Below are positions 32,570-43,900 of a stretch of DNA of 58,321 nucleotides, piece after piece. The notes under the pieces are model-generated. The model made no database searches. It had not been told where the DNA came from and saw only the letters and a program-made list of their open reading frames with translations. Location: the NCBI GenBank assembly GCA_900767885.1, contig CAAGAU010000020.1, forward strand, positions 1 through 58,321, in the 5' to 3' direction. This DNA comes from Clostridia bacterium (lineage in GTDB: Bacteria > Bacillota > Clostridia > Christensenellales > Borkfalkiaceae). The translations under genes and the position numbers were made by a program. How positions within the stretch are numbered: position 1 is the first letter of the stretch; every line of letters begins with the position of its first letter.

Positions 32570-35479
32570 ATGAAAAAAATAATTAGAATTATAGCGGCGG
32601 CACTCGTCGCGGCGACGCTCGTTTTTCCGTTGACGTCCTGCGTTAAGGAAAAACTTGCCGCGCCGACGGGACTCAGTATAAATTACGACTACGTTTCGAC
32701 GTGGGCGGCAATAGAGGACGCGCGCAGATACGAACTGAAAATTACCGAAACCGGCACGCAGACCGAAAAGCCGATAGTTTCCACCAACAAGGCGAGTTAC
32801 GATTTGTCCAAATTGTCAGCGGGAACTTACAAGGTCGTTGTGCGCGCAATCGCAGGCGACAGCAAGCATAAAGATTCCGAGTGGTCGGCTCCGCTCGAAT
32901 TTACGAGAGATCCCGAAACGGGCTGTGCTTATACGCTTATCAACAACGGATCGGCTTACGAAGTAACGGGTTGTTCCGCGGCGGTATCGGAAAATATCGT
33001 TATAGAGGACGTTTATCGCGGTAAACCGGTAGTGAGTATCGGCGATTACGCGTTTAAAAGTTCGAGTGCGGAAAGTATAACTATAGGTAAAAACGTTACT
33101 TCTATCGGAGTCGGCGCGTTCAGCTATTCTGTATGGCTCAAAAAAGTCGTTTTACCGGCAGACGTCGCTTATATCGGCGCGAAAGCCTTTATGAGTTGTC
33201 GTGAACTGAAAGAAGTGAACATTCCCGAAAAGGTAACCGAAATAAACGAAAACACGTTTGCTTATTGTTCCACTCTTCCGTCGATTAAACTGCACGATAA
33301 AATTACTTCTATCGCATACGGCGCGTTTCAGGGTTGTAAGTCGTTGACCGAAATAACTATTCCCGATTCGGTTACGAGCATAGGCGAAAGGTGTTTTTAC
33401 GACGCCGAAAAACTTGCTTCGGTTAAATTAGGCAGCGGCCTTACCAATATGGAACAAAACGCCTTCAGTTATTGCGTTTCGCTCAAGAAAATCGAATTTG
33501 CCCAAGATTTAAAACTTAAAACTCTCCCTGCGGGCGCGTTTTCCGCAACCGGTTTCGAAACGTTCACCGTTCCCGAAGGTATTACGGAATTAGGTGAAAA
33601 CTGTTTTGACAGCGCTGCGTCGCTCGAGTCGGTCAGCATAGCGGATTCGGTCGAACGCATAGGCAGGAGAGCCTTTTACAGAACGAAGTTTTACGACGAG
33701 GCAATCGACTATACAACCGGCAAACCCAAGGAAAGCGGATTAAGAGAAGTATTCCTTTATGCCGATAAATGGCTTGTAGCCTACGCTAACGGCGTACAAA
33801 AGACTGAAGAAGACGGAACTATAACCGGCGGACTTACCGAACTGAGCGAAAAAAATCTTAAAAGCGAAACGGTAGGTATAGCCGACAGAACTTTTGCGTA
33901 CAACAAGACGCTTGCCAAATTATCCGGCACCGAAAACCTTAAATATATAGGCGAAGGCGCGTTTGTATACTGTACGAGCCTGGAACAAGCCCGCGTGCCG
34001 TACGCGGTTGAAATAGGTAAAGGCGCGTTTTTAGGTTGCTCTTCGCTCGCGGTAGTGGATTTCACTTATAACGAGAGTTTTAAAAGTAACCTTAAACGTA
34101 TAGGCTCCAACGCCTTTTACGGTTGTACGGACGTCGGCGTAAATACCAACTCGATAGCAAAAATGGTTCCTTCGTCGGTAGAATCGATAGGCTCCAACGC
34201 GTTTAAAAACACTTATGCGTGGGAGAACGACGAAGAAGGCGTCGTTTACGTCGGGTCGTGGATTGTAGGCTATACCGCGCTCACCGATACGAACGTTACT
34301 ATTAAGCCGAAAACCGTAGGTATAGCGGAGTACGCTTTTAACAAGTGCGACAAACTGCAGGGTATAAGCGGAATAGCGACCGAAATCAATTATATAGGCA
34401 GGGGAGCGTTCTCGGGTTGCAGCGCGCTTCAGGCGGTAAACATGAAGTCGAGCGTAACCGAAGTCCAGCCTTATACCTTTTATAAATGCGAAAGTTTATA
34501 TTCGGTAGGTTTTGCGCTCGATACCAAAACGATAGGCGATTACGCTTTTTACGGTTCGGGCTTACTTTCGGTTGATCTGACCGACTGTAACGATCTCGAA
34601 AGTATAGGCGATTATGCGTTTTTCGGTTGCAACAAGATAAAAGAACTTAAATTAAGCAAAAACCTTAAAACGATAGGCAATTATGCTTTTGCAAACAGAA
34701 ACCCATACAGACCCACCGGTTCTACGGCTCTGGTAAGTCGTTCCAACGAATTTCTTACCGAAATAGTCATTCCCGACAGCGTTACCGTTATAGGTAATAA
34801 CGCGTTTGCGAATTACGCAAAGGTAACTAACGTAAAACTCGGCACGGGTATTAAATCCATCGGTATATATGCGTTTAAAAACTGCGCCGCGCTGAGCGAG
34901 ATAACTCTTCCCGACGGTGTAACGAGCGTAGGCAAGAGCGTGTTCTATAAAGACGCCGCCGTTACCAAAGTCAATTTCGGCAAGAATATTGACGAAATAG
35001 GCGATTACGCGTTTTACGGTATGGAAAAAGTCGAAAAGCTCATACTTCCTCAGGGAATAAAATCCATAGGCAAATATGCGTTTTTGAGATGGAAAACGAT
35101 TAAAACGGTAGTAATTTCAAAGGATATCGAGGTTATAGGCGACCATGCGTTCAACGCATGCGACAGCACGACTTTTTATACCGACGCTTCGTCGCTGATG
35201 CCCAAGTGGTCCAAAAGCTGGAACTCGTCTTTCCGCCCCGTAGTGTGGAACTGCGCTTTGTCGGAGGATAAGACCTACGTCGTATCAGTTACGATAACCA
35301 AAGACGGAATTTCCAACCCGCTTGCAAAAGGCGGTATATCCGCTCCCGAACGCGAAGGTTATTCTTTCGCAGGTTGGACTACCAAAGAAAATTCGACCGA
35401 AATCGAGTTTTCCGCGAGCGATATAACGAAGGCGGAAGAAGGGGTTACCCTTTACGCCGTCTGGGTAAAAGCGGAATAA
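32570..35479 (+). CDS. BspA-type LRR lipoprotein (969 aa)
   Basis: This secreted lipoprotein has a clear lipobox LTSC (C24). A single Fn3-like module (about 30-115; WAAIEDARRYELKI) is followed by LRR_5 units from about residue 155 to 875, many with IGDYAF or IGxxAF and Cys at the turn. A C-terminal InlB/Flg_new-type repeat (about 895-969) contains GYSFAGWTTKE and ends LYAVWVKAE. It is a short relative of the 3205-residue protein. It lies 72 bp after the VWA protein with no terminator and 53 bp before the next lipoprotein. AGGAG lies about 13 bases before the ATG, longer than usual. Likely role: surface binding. Confidence 0.85.
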   Translation: MKKIIRIIAAALVAATLVFPLTSCVKEKLAAPTGLSINYDYVSTWAAIEDARRYELKITETGTQTEKPIVSTNKASYDLSKLSAGTYKVVVRAIAGDSKHKDSEWSAPLEFTRDPETGCAYTLINNGSAYEVTGCSAAVSENIVIEDVYRGKPVVSIGDYAFKSSSAESITIGKNVTSIGVGAFSYSVWLKKVVLPADVAYIGAKAFMSCRELKEVNIPEKVTEINENTFAYCSTLPSIKLHDKITSIAYGAFQGCKSLTEITIPDSVTSIGERCFYDAEKLASVKLGSGLTNMEQNAFSYCVSLKKIEFAQDLKLKTLPAGAFSATGFETFTVPEGITELGENCFDSAASLESVSIADSVERIGRRAFYRTKFYDEAIDYTTGKPKESGLREVFLYADKWLVAYANGVQKTEEDGTITGGLTELSEKNLKSETVGIADRTFAYNKTLAKLSGTENLKYIGEGAFVYCTSLEQARVPYAVEIGKGAFLGCSSLAVVDFTYNESFKSNLKRIGSNAFYGCTDVGVNTNSIAKMVPSSVESIGSNAFKNTYAWENDEEGVVYVGSWIVGYTALTDTNVTIKPKTVGIAEYAFNKCDKLQGISGIATEINYIGRGAFSGCSALQAVNMKSSVTEVQPYTFYKCESLYSVGFALDTKTIGDYAFYGSGLLSVDLTDCNDLESIGDYAFFGCNKIKELKLSKNLKTIGNYAFANRNPYRPTGSTALVSRSNEFLTEIVIPDSVTVIGNNAFANYAKVTNVKLGTGIKSIGIYAFKNCAALSEITLPDGVTSVGKSVFYKDAAVTKVNFGKNIDEIGDYAFYGMEKVEKLILPQGIKSIGKYAFLRWKTIKTVVISKDIEVIGDHAFNACDSTTFYTDASSLMPKWSKSWNSSFRPVVWNCALSEDKTYVVSVTITKDGISNPLAKGGISAPEREGYSFAGWTTKENSTEIEFSASDITKAEEGVTLYAVWVKAE

Positions 35480-35532
35480 CGGTCGCTTTATTTCAAAAGA
35501 CAGAATTTCTTCAGGTTTAAGGAGAAGATTAT

Positions 35533-38500
35533 ATGAATAAAATCAAAAAATGGCTCGTCGCTTTTACGGCGATAATAGCGGTTGCGTTTTCGTTTGCGGC
35601 TATCGGCTGCAAAAAAGACGCAAACGTTACGCTTACTTACGAAGTAGGCGGCGGCACGGCTGTTGCGGCGGTTTCCGCGGCGAAAGGCACGGAAGTCGAA
35701 CTTGCGGCAACCGCTACGAAAGAAGGTTACGAATTCGAGGGTTGGTATCTTTCCTCCGACTATTCGGGCGAAAAGGTAACCAAAATAACGCTCGACGCCG
35801 ATACTATGGTCTATGCAAAGTGGGGTAAACTTTATCTTGTAAGCATAGTCGCGGAAGGCGGTACTGCAACCCCCGCAAGCATTTACGCAAAAGCGGGCGA
35901 CGTGCTTTTAACCAGACTCGAGAGCGTGTCGGCGCAAAAAACCGACGCAAAATTCGGCGAATGGCAGATAGACGGCAAGACCGTTACTTCGTCGTACGTT
36001 ATGCCCGAAAAGGATATAACCGTCAATGCGAAATTTATGACTAAGTATACGGTTGAAATATATCGCGAAGGCGCGGACGGCAACTACGTTAAAGACGAAG
36101 CCCCCGTTGTGGATTACGCGTATGCCGGCACTGCTCCCGACAAGAATTTTGCGGGCGAAGGCTACGAACTCGTAACCGAAAGCGGCAGTGTTCCCGTAAC
36201 TAAAATTCAGGAGGACGCAAGCAAAAACAACTTCGTTCTTTACTACAAAAGAATGAATCTTAAGGTAACTTTCCGTCCTAATTATCCTGCCGACGCCGAG
36301 CACGGTTCGTCCGACGGCGAGAGCAAGGATATCAAATTCGGCGAAGAAGTCGCCGTTCCTTACGATTATACGGCGGAAGGCTATTATCTTGCCGGTTGGT
36401 CGACCAAAACGGTTGACGCTACGGTAGAATACGCTGCGGACTATATCTATAACAAACTTTACGACAAAACGGGCGCAACCCCGGTAAACGCTAAAGTCGC
36501 TCCCTCCTCAAACGTCGTTTTATACGGTGTATGGGTTAAGGGTTATAAGGATATGTTCGGCGGCAAAGACTATCTTTTTAAATCCGAAACCGAAGAAGAT
36601 ACGGTGTATATGAGCCGTGAAAACTTCTTCTTTAAAGGTAAAAGTTACGGCGAAGACGGTACGAAATTCAGATTTAAAATTTCTAACAACGATACGCTCG
36701 AAGGCAAGATTTTAAGCGAGGAATTTTTCGCTTATCAACATGCCGAAAACGTCATTTATACTTACTTTAAGGTAGGTACGGGTTTAGTCGAAGGCACGAC
36801 CGTTAAACTCGACGCGTTTAACGGTATAGAATACCATTCCGGCGATAAACTTTCGTCCGGTACTTACGAAATAGACGAAAACGGCTTTTATATAGCGACT
36901 TATACCGACGGCGAGTTTGCGGGTAAGACCTCGATGTTGTTCCTTACGCAGGCCACTTCCGGCTCGGTAAAGGTAAACGTTTATATCGAGCGCGACGAAG
37001 AAGAATACGGTCTCGGCGCGTTAAGCACCTACGGTATAATCAACGGCAACCCCGCGCAGTATACCTTGTCCGTAAGACTTAACGGCTTCGGCAACGCGGG
37101 CTTGTATATAAACAACGTGTACCGCGGCGCATACGCCTATTCTTTGGATAAAAAGTCAGGCATACTCACCATAAGCCAGGTGGGCAGTTATAAACTTACC
37201 GATTACAACGGTAATAAAGTACTTTTCTCCTACAATCAAAAAGAGATAAAAACCTATACTTCCGCCGACGGAAAAATAACCGTCGCAACCGACGGAGCGG
37301 GCAGCGCGACTCTGACCGAATCGGGCGCGACCTCAACGGGTTATTACAATATCGCGACTTCTGCGCTCGGCGGCGAAATTCTCACCTTTACGAGCGGAAA
37401 CGCGAGCCGCGTTTTCCTTACGGGCAGCGTAGAATCCGAAAACGAGAAAGGCGAAACCGTAACGACCTATACGCTCGAAGAAAGGGCGGCGGGTTATTCC
37501 GAGTATTACTTCGCGTATAATTCCGGCGCGTACGCCACGCCTATTATAGTCATGAACGACACCGCCGAAAACCACATGACGGTTTACGGCAGCACGGTAG
37601 GCGGCAAAATAGTTAAAATTTCCGACGGTACTTATACTTTAAGCAAAGACGGAATTTACGAATATAAACGCGTAAACGATTATATGAGCGGCGTCGTGGT
37701 AGATCAGGACGTCATTGAAGAAAACGGCAATATCCGCTACTACTATACCGACGAAAACGGCAAAAAAGCCGCCTACATGATCTCGGCAATCGACCTTAAA
37801 ACCGCGGCGAGCATCAAGTTCGGCACTCATATCGGCATATATTCGTCCAAGAGCGGCGACAAGACTTTGTGGGTAAGTTATATTTACTCCGTAAACGGCG
37901 CGGGCGATTTCGTAAAAGAATATACGAGCGGCGAAAATAAACTTACGCTCGTAAGCGGTATCGCGATTTACGACGATAAGACCAACGGTAAAATCAGCAA
38001 GGGTAATTATGCGATAAAAGACGGTATGATTACCATATATGCAGGCAATGCCGAAACCTATAAGAAAGGCGGTTCCAACGGTAAGGAATTAAAATACCTT
38101 GAACTCAACGAAACCGATAAAACTTTCGTTGCGCTTACTTCCGCGCCGTATTCGATAGGCGTTCGTTATCAGGACGGATCTTACAGCGCGACTGCCGAAA
38201 CCATTGCTTTCGACGGCAAGGGCGGCGCGACTTATACGATAAAGGCTACCGAAGAGGGTAAAGAAGACGTCGTATACAAAGGTACGGTAAAGGAAAACGG
38301 AAGTTCGCTCACGGGCGGGCAGGTATACAGATTTACCGCCGAAGGCAAGACTTTCGATTATATCGTTCTTACCATAAAAAACAAGTACTATTTCGCGATG
38401 AAGGGCGATTACGCCGACGTTCTCGTAACGGCGGACGGCACGCTTAAACTCGACGGGTTCGGTTTTGCTGCCGAATTCGAAGGCGTTGCGGGTCGTTATT

Positions 38501-40716
38501 CGATAATTTCCGATGCGGTAACCGACGGAGTCCGCAAAGCGGTTATAAGATTCATCGACGAAAATTCCACCGTTATGTATTACTTTGACGTTACCGGCGA
38601 CGAAACCACCAGACGCGGCGAAGAATACGGTTCGTATATCCAGACCGACAACAACTACTTTACGGGATATTATATCCTGCTCGACGGTTACGGAACGGCT
38701 AAAATATATACTGCCGACGGCGTGGAAAACGGACAGATCAAAACTTACGTTGACGAACACGGTACTTACGAGGCGGGCGCAGACGGCATTTATACGCTCA
38801 ACTTTAAAGACGGCGAAAAAGAAATAACCGTCAGGGGCAAACTCGGAGTTCTCGTTTTAAACAAGACGGCTTATAAAAACTTTATAGTCGTACACGAAGA
38901 AAGAGTAGACCTTTACGTAAACGGCAATGACTGGTCTATGATAAGGCTCGACAACGCCAACGGCGCGACGAGATACAGTAAGACGGGCGTTGTGGATAAG
39001 GGTAACTATATTCTTATCAACGACAACCTCATTTACTTCGTCAATTCCGACGGCTCCGACGCCTGCATTTACGAAATAAATAAAGAAAGCAAATCCGCCG
39101 AAATGAAGACCTTTGCCGAATTCGGATATTATACCGAGGATTTCCACTCGCTCTATTTCACCGAATACGGTTACGCGCTCTATAACGGCAGCACGAGATA
39201 CTTCTACACCGTTTCCAAGGATAACAGAATGACGATATATCATCAACCCGAGGAAGGAGAGGTGTACGACGCAAACAAACTTAATCGCTACAACTTTATC
39301 GAAGAAGATTTCGGCGTGTACGATCCGATGAGCGATACGCACGAACCTAAAACTTTCCGTGGCGAAACCTACCTTTACAACAGCGGCGCGACCATTTCGT
39401 TCACCCGTAACAAGATAAAGGACGGCGAAACGGAAAAATTCGATCAGAAATACCCCGTTTCGGGCGGTAAAGACGTAAAACTTTACGCAACCGCGCTTAA
39501 ATTCCGTCCCAACGGTTCGGATACGTTCAGCGCGACCGCGCAAATACAGTTTAACGGCGCAGAAACGTTGTACCAGGGCAGAGTCGTAAGAGAAAAATCG
39601 GGCGACGGTTACGTAACTTACTTTACGATCGGCGCGGGCGAGGGTAATTTAAGAATGTACCTCGACCTCACCTATTCAGTAGACGCGGAAGGAAAATCCA
39701 CGAGCGTATTCAAAATAACCTCGCTTAAACGTGTGGTAGACGCATATTCAAACGATTACCTCAATTCGTACTACATGGCGTACTATATCGACTCGATGCT
39801 CGGCACGAATCTTGTGAGCCAGGTTAAGAATACCAAGGGTATGGTTCAGATAGTGTTCGATTACGACGAAGAAGGCAACGAAATCGTCGCAAACAGAAAG
39901 ATTACTACCAACTTCCTTGAGAATGCGGGTATAAAAGATCTGAACGGCAGACTTATTCAGCTTAAAGACGCCAAGATAGAGCGCGACGAAAAGACGGGCC
40001 TTTACGTAGCAGAGTTTAAGGTTCCCGCATATGAAAAGGCCGACGGCGAAGAAACTCTTCCCGCGCACGACGATTCGACTTACAAACTCTATCTCTCCGT
40101 AGGTAAGAATAAAAAGCTTACCTCCTACATCGGTTATACGGCGGTGGCGTTCGTAAGATGTCAGACGTTTGAAAGCAACGGATACACCGTAGACGTTGAA
40201 AGAGTCGTTTATTCCGAAACGATCGATTCCGTCGGCGGAATCTACTCGCTCGTAGTCAAAAAGGACGGCGTAGCGGTAACTTCGGCTACCGACCTTGCCA
40301 TTATCAATACCACCGAAAAGGGTATGACGGTAAGCGTTATGGCAAGAACGACCGATGCGGAAACGGGCAAGATCACCGCTACGACTTACTACGTCGTAAC
40401 GTTTGAGGACGAGGCGAGCGGCGACGCTTCCGCAGATAAAAAGGTTAAACCCTTTAAGTCAGCCGCGATTGTCGCCAAGCCGATAAAGACGGTTTACGCC
40501 GAAAACGGCGAGGACTACGCAGATATAGACGAGGCTGAAAACAAGGTAACGCTTATTTGCTTCGGCGGTAAACGTTACGCCATACAGGAAAGCACGAAGA
40601 GCGAAAGCGGCGTGTATACCGCAAAGGTAACCGACGCGCTTATCTTTGAGGTTACCGTTACCGACGGAAAGGCTCAGATAACGCAAAAAGCCGCCGAAAC
40701 TCAGGAAGCGGCGTAA
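35533..40716 (+). CDS. Large lipoprotein with InlB-like and novel beta repeats (1727 aa)
   Basis: This secreted lipoprotein has lipobox AIGC (C26). Residues about 30-340 hold several InlB/Flg_new-type repeats (EFEGWYLSSDYSG, YYLAGWSTK) and a divergent InlB repeat (SIVAEGGTATPASIYAKAGD). The rest, about 1380 residues, has no LRR. It is beta-rich with a recurring strand motif of the type L-D/N-G-x-G-x-A, seen near nucleotides 37080, 37290, 38208, 38455 and 38685, each followed by a G-x-Y-x-I strand. I do not recognise this repeat by name. A polymer- or lipid-binding role at the surface is likely but unproven. An AAGGAGA site precedes the ATG. A perfect 15-bp hairpin follows the stop. Confidence 0.75.
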   Translation: MNKIKKWLVAFTAIIAVAFSFAAIGCKKDANVTLTYEVGGGTAVAAVSAAKGTEVELAATATKEGYEFEGWYLSSDYSGEKVTKITLDADTMVYAKWGKLYLVSIVAEGGTATPASIYAKAGDVLLTRLESVSAQKTDAKFGEWQIDGKTVTSSYVMPEKDITVNAKFMTKYTVEIYREGADGNYVKDEAPVVDYAYAGTAPDKNFAGEGYELVTESGSVPVTKIQEDASKNNFVLYYKRMNLKVTFRPNYPADAEHGSSDGESKDIKFGEEVAVPYDYTAEGYYLAGWSTKTVDATVEYAADYIYNKLYDKTGATPVNAKVAPSSNVVLYGVWVKGYKDMFGGKDYLFKSETEEDTVYMSRENFFFKGKSYGEDGTKFRFKISNNDTLEGKILSEEFFAYQHAENVIYTYFKVGTGLVEGTTVKLDAFNGIEYHSGDKLSSGTYEIDENGFYIATYTDGEFAGKTSMLFLTQATSGSVKVNVYIERDEEEYGLGALSTYGIINGNPAQYTLSVRLNGFGNAGLYINNVYRGAYAYSLDKKSGILTISQVGSYKLTDYNGNKVLFSYNQKEIKTYTSADGKITVATDGAGSATLTESGATSTGYYNIATSALGGEILTFTSGNASRVFLTGSVESENEKGETVTTYTLEERAAGYSEYYFAYNSGAYATPIIVMNDTAENHMTVYGSTVGGKIVKISDGTYTLSKDGIYEYKRVNDYMSGVVVDQDVIEENGNIRYYYTDENGKKAAYMISAIDLKTAASIKFGTHIGIYSSKSGDKTLWVSYIYSVNGAGDFVKEYTSGENKLTLVSGIAIYDDKTNGKISKGNYAIKDGMITIYAGNAETYKKGGSNGKELKYLELNETDKTFVALTSAPYSIGVRYQDGSYSATAETIAFDGKGGATYTIKATEEGKEDVVYKGTVKENGSSLTGGQVYRFTAEGKTFDYIVLTIKNKYYFAMKGDYADVLVTADGTLKLDGFGFAAEFEGVAGRYSIISDAVTDGVRKAVIRFIDENSTVMYYFDVTGDETTRRGEEYGSYIQTDNNYFTGYYILLDGYGTAKIYTADGVENGQIKTYVDEHGTYEAGADGIYTLNFKDGEKEITVRGKLGVLVLNKTAYKNFIVVHEERVDLYVNGNDWSMIRLDNANGATRYSKTGVVDKGNYILINDNLIYFVNSDGSDACIYEINKESKSAEMKTFAEFGYYTEDFHSLYFTEYGYALYNGSTRYFYTVSKDNRMTIYHQPEEGEVYDANKLNRYNFIEEDFGVYDPMSDTHEPKTFRGETYLYNSGATISFTRNKIKDGETEKFDQKYPVSGGKDVKLYATALKFRPNGSDTFSATAQIQFNGAETLYQGRVVREKSGDGYVTYFTIGAGEGNLRMYLDLTYSVDAEGKSTSVFKITSLKRVVDAYSNDYLNSYYMAYYIDSMLGTNLVSQVKNTKGMVQIVFDYDEEGNEIVANRKITTNFLENAGIKDLNGRLIQLKDAKIERDEKTGLYVAEFKVPAYEKADGEETLPAHDDSTYKLYLSVGKNKKLTSYIGYTAVAFVRCQTFESNGYTVDVERVVYSETIDSVGGIYSLVVKKDGVAVTSATDLAIINTTEKGMTVSVMARTTDAETGKITATTYYVVTFEDEASGDASADKKVKPFKSAAIVAKPIKTVYAENGEDYADIDEAENKVTLICFGGKRYAIQESTKSESGVYTAKVTDALIFEVTVTDGKAQITQKAAETQEAA

Positions 40717-40724
40717 AAACAACG

Positions 40725-40760
40725 GCGTATTGCCGTCGCATAAAAGCGACGGCAATACGC
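40725..40760 (+). terminator. Perfect 15-bp hairpin after the large lipoprotein gene
   Basis: GCGTATTGCCGTCGC (40725-40739) pairs exactly with GCGACGGCAATACGC (40746-40760) around ATAAAA. No T tail follows, so it may stabilise the 3' end or cause partial termination rather than act as a standard terminator. Confidence 0.55.
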
Positions 40761-40848
40761 GATTATATACCGATTATAAGATTTAATTCTTATTACGGTG
40801 TATTATAAATGAAAATAATGAAAATAATCTTTTGCCGCATAAAAATAT

Positions 40849-40877
40849 TTTACATTTAAAAAGATTTGGTGTAAAAT
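40849..40877 (+). promoter_or_regulatory. Promoter of the subtilisin gene
   Basis: TTTACA at 40849-40854 and TAAAAT at 40872-40877 are spaced by 17 bp. The predicted start near 40884 gives a leader of about 108 nt containing a strong hairpin ATACGGAAG/CTTCCGTAT (40908-40916/40927-40935). Confidence 0.6.
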
Positions 40878-40991
40878 AGTAGAATAGAGAATTTTAGCCA
40901 TCGGCAGATACGGAAGATGAAAAGTCCTTCCGTATATTCGGCGTTTACGGGCTGAAAACTTACGTTCGCATAAAGACGCATAGAGGAATCC

Positions 40992-43900
40992 ATGAAGAAA
41001 ATAAAAGCAAACAACAGAAAAATAGCGGTTAAAATATTATCGCTCGTTACGGCGACTGCTATTACCGCGTCGTTTTTCGCGGGGGACGGAAAATCTCAGA
41101 ATACTTCCGTCTACGCCCGTAAATCCACGCTTTCGGACATAACGGAAGTAACCGCTTCCTATAAAAACGATCTTTCGGCCTATTACGACGAAAACGTTAC
41201 CTATAAACTCCCCGAAAACGTAAAAGGCGACGAGATTATTTCCGTTATAGTCAAACTTAATACGGACTCCGTACTCGACGCTTACGAGAAGAGTGCGAAA
41301 GACGTTTCCGTTTCCGACTACGTTTTAACCGCTTCGGCGGCAAGCGTAAGCAAAACCGTGGAGACGGAGCGTAAAAAACTCATTAAAAAACTTTCGGCGT
41401 CGGGCATAAACTATACCCTGGGCGAAACGTACGATACCGTACTCGGCGGCTTCGAGATAAACCTTAAGGCCTCCGACTTTGAAAAAACGGGCAAACTTTT
41501 AGGCTCGGACGCCACGCTTATCGTGGGCGACGTGTATGAAGCAGCGGTTACCACCCCCGTTACCAACGACGTAGACGTGTACGATACGGGTATTTTCGAC
41601 AGTTCCTCGCTCGAATATCAGGGCGACGGCGTTGTCGTTGCCGTACTCGATACCGGTCTTGACTACACGCATACGGCGTTCAGCGTAAACAACTTCGAGT
41701 CGAGCGATAAACGCTTTACTCTCGGCAACGTATCCGAAAAGGTAAGCAAGACCACGGCTGCTTCGTTCAGCGCGGGGCTTACCGGCGAGGACGTGTACGT
41801 AAACGAGAAAGTACCTTACGCTTACGACTATGCGGATAAAGATTCCGACGTATTGCCCATAAACAGCGAACACGGCACTCACGTTGCCGGTATTATCGCC
41901 GGTAAAGACGATACGATTACGGGCGTTGCGCCGCGCGCGCAACTCGCCATAATGAAAGTTTTCTCGGACGCGCAGACGGGCGCGAAAACTTCCTGGATAC
42001 TCGCCGCCATAGAGGACTGCGTGGTTCTCGGCGTAGACGTTATCAACATGTCGCTCGGTACTTCGTGCGGCTTTACGAGAGAAGTTGACAAACAAAACGT
42101 TGAGAGCGTTTACGATAAAGTAAAACAGGCGGGCATATCGCTTATAACCGCCGCTTCCAACGATTACAACTCTACCATGGGTTCGGAAAAGAACGGTAAC
42201 AACGGTCTTACGTCCAACCCCGACTCGGGTACGGTAGGTTCGCCTTCGACTTACGAGGGTGCGCTTTCGGTTGCGTCGGTAGACGGCGTTAAAACCCCCT
42301 ATCTCCGTTACGGCAACGAAATTATCTACTTTAACGAGGCTACCAACTCGGCTGCCAAAAAGAAAGACTTCGTAGCCGAAGTATTAAAAGCGGTAGGCGA
42401 TCCGAGCAGTTACGAGTTCGATTACGTTACCATTCCCGGTATAGGTCGTTCTTCCGACTACGTTCACGACGCCTCTTACTACCAGGGCAAAATAGTGCTT
42501 GTAAAGCGCGGAACGACTACTTTCGAGGATAAAATCAGAGTAGCGTTGAAAGAAAAAGGCGCGGCGGGCGTAATTATATACAACAACGTATCGGGTACTA
42601 TCTCGATGTCTGCGGGCGCGGACGTCGGCGCGGCCTGCTCTATTTCGCAGGACGACGGCGAAAAACTCGCCAAAAACACCGAAGGTAAAATATACGTTTC
42701 CAAGGCGAACACGGCGGGACCGTTTATGTCCGACTTCTCGTCCTGGGGACCGACTTCCGACCTTAAAATCAAACCCGAAATAACCGCTCACGGCGGCGAG
42801 ATACTTTCCGCCGTTCCCGGTCAGGCATACGACAGACTTTCGGGTACTTCTATGGCTGCCCCCAACCTTGCGGGCGCAACCGCGCTTATCCGTCAGTACG
42901 TTAAAAAGAACGAAAACAATCGTTTCGGACTCGACGGGCTTACGGGCAGGGAATACGACGTAAAAGTTACCGCGCTCGTAAACCAACTTATGATGTCCAC
43001 CGCTGATATCGTATATAATAAGAACGGACTTCCCTACGCGGTAAGAAAACAGGGCGCGGGACTTATCAATATTCACAGTTCGGTCAGCACCGCTTCGTAT
43101 ATAACCACTTACGAAAACGGCACGGCTATGGACAAATCCAAACTCGAACTCGGCGACGATAAGGATAAAACCGGCGTTTATACCGCTACTTTCGATATAA
43201 CCAACGTATCTTCCGCTTCGGTGGCGTACGACGTTACCCACATAATACAGACCGAGGGCGTCAGCGCGACTTACACGAGCCACGGCGACACCGTCGTAAC
43301 CCAGGAAGGTTACCTTCTTTCGGGTTCGCAGATAAGCGTAACTTCGGTTACGGGCGGCGGCAGTCTCAGCGGCGCGCGCGTTACCGTAAACGCCAACTCT
43401 ACCGCTAAAATTTCGGTCGAGATCAGACTTTCGGAAGAAGATAAGCGTTATATGGACAACTCTTTCGAACACGGAATGTACGTCGAAGGCTTTATATCCT
43501 TCACCGCGGCGCAGGGCACTACGGTTAATATGAATCTGCCTTTGCTCGCGTTTTACGGCGACTGGACCGAGGCTCCCATTCTCGACGAAGAGTATTACGA
43601 CACCAACAAGGACGAAATCAACGCCGGACTCGACCCCGAAGACAAAATGATGCCGGACGCTTACGCGACGAGGGTTATAGGCGGACTTTATTCCGACTAT
43701 ATCCACACGCTCGGCACTTACGGCTTCAAGCAGAATCCTTCCTCCTCGCAGATAGCGGCGGATAAGAATAAGATTGCGGTTTCCATTCCGAGCAATTCGG
43801 GTTCGGGTAAGGAGAACGCCGTTACCAAAGTTCGTTCCATTTCGGCGGGACTTTTGCGTAACGTAGGCGAACTTACCGTAACCGTAAAGGAAGATTCCAC

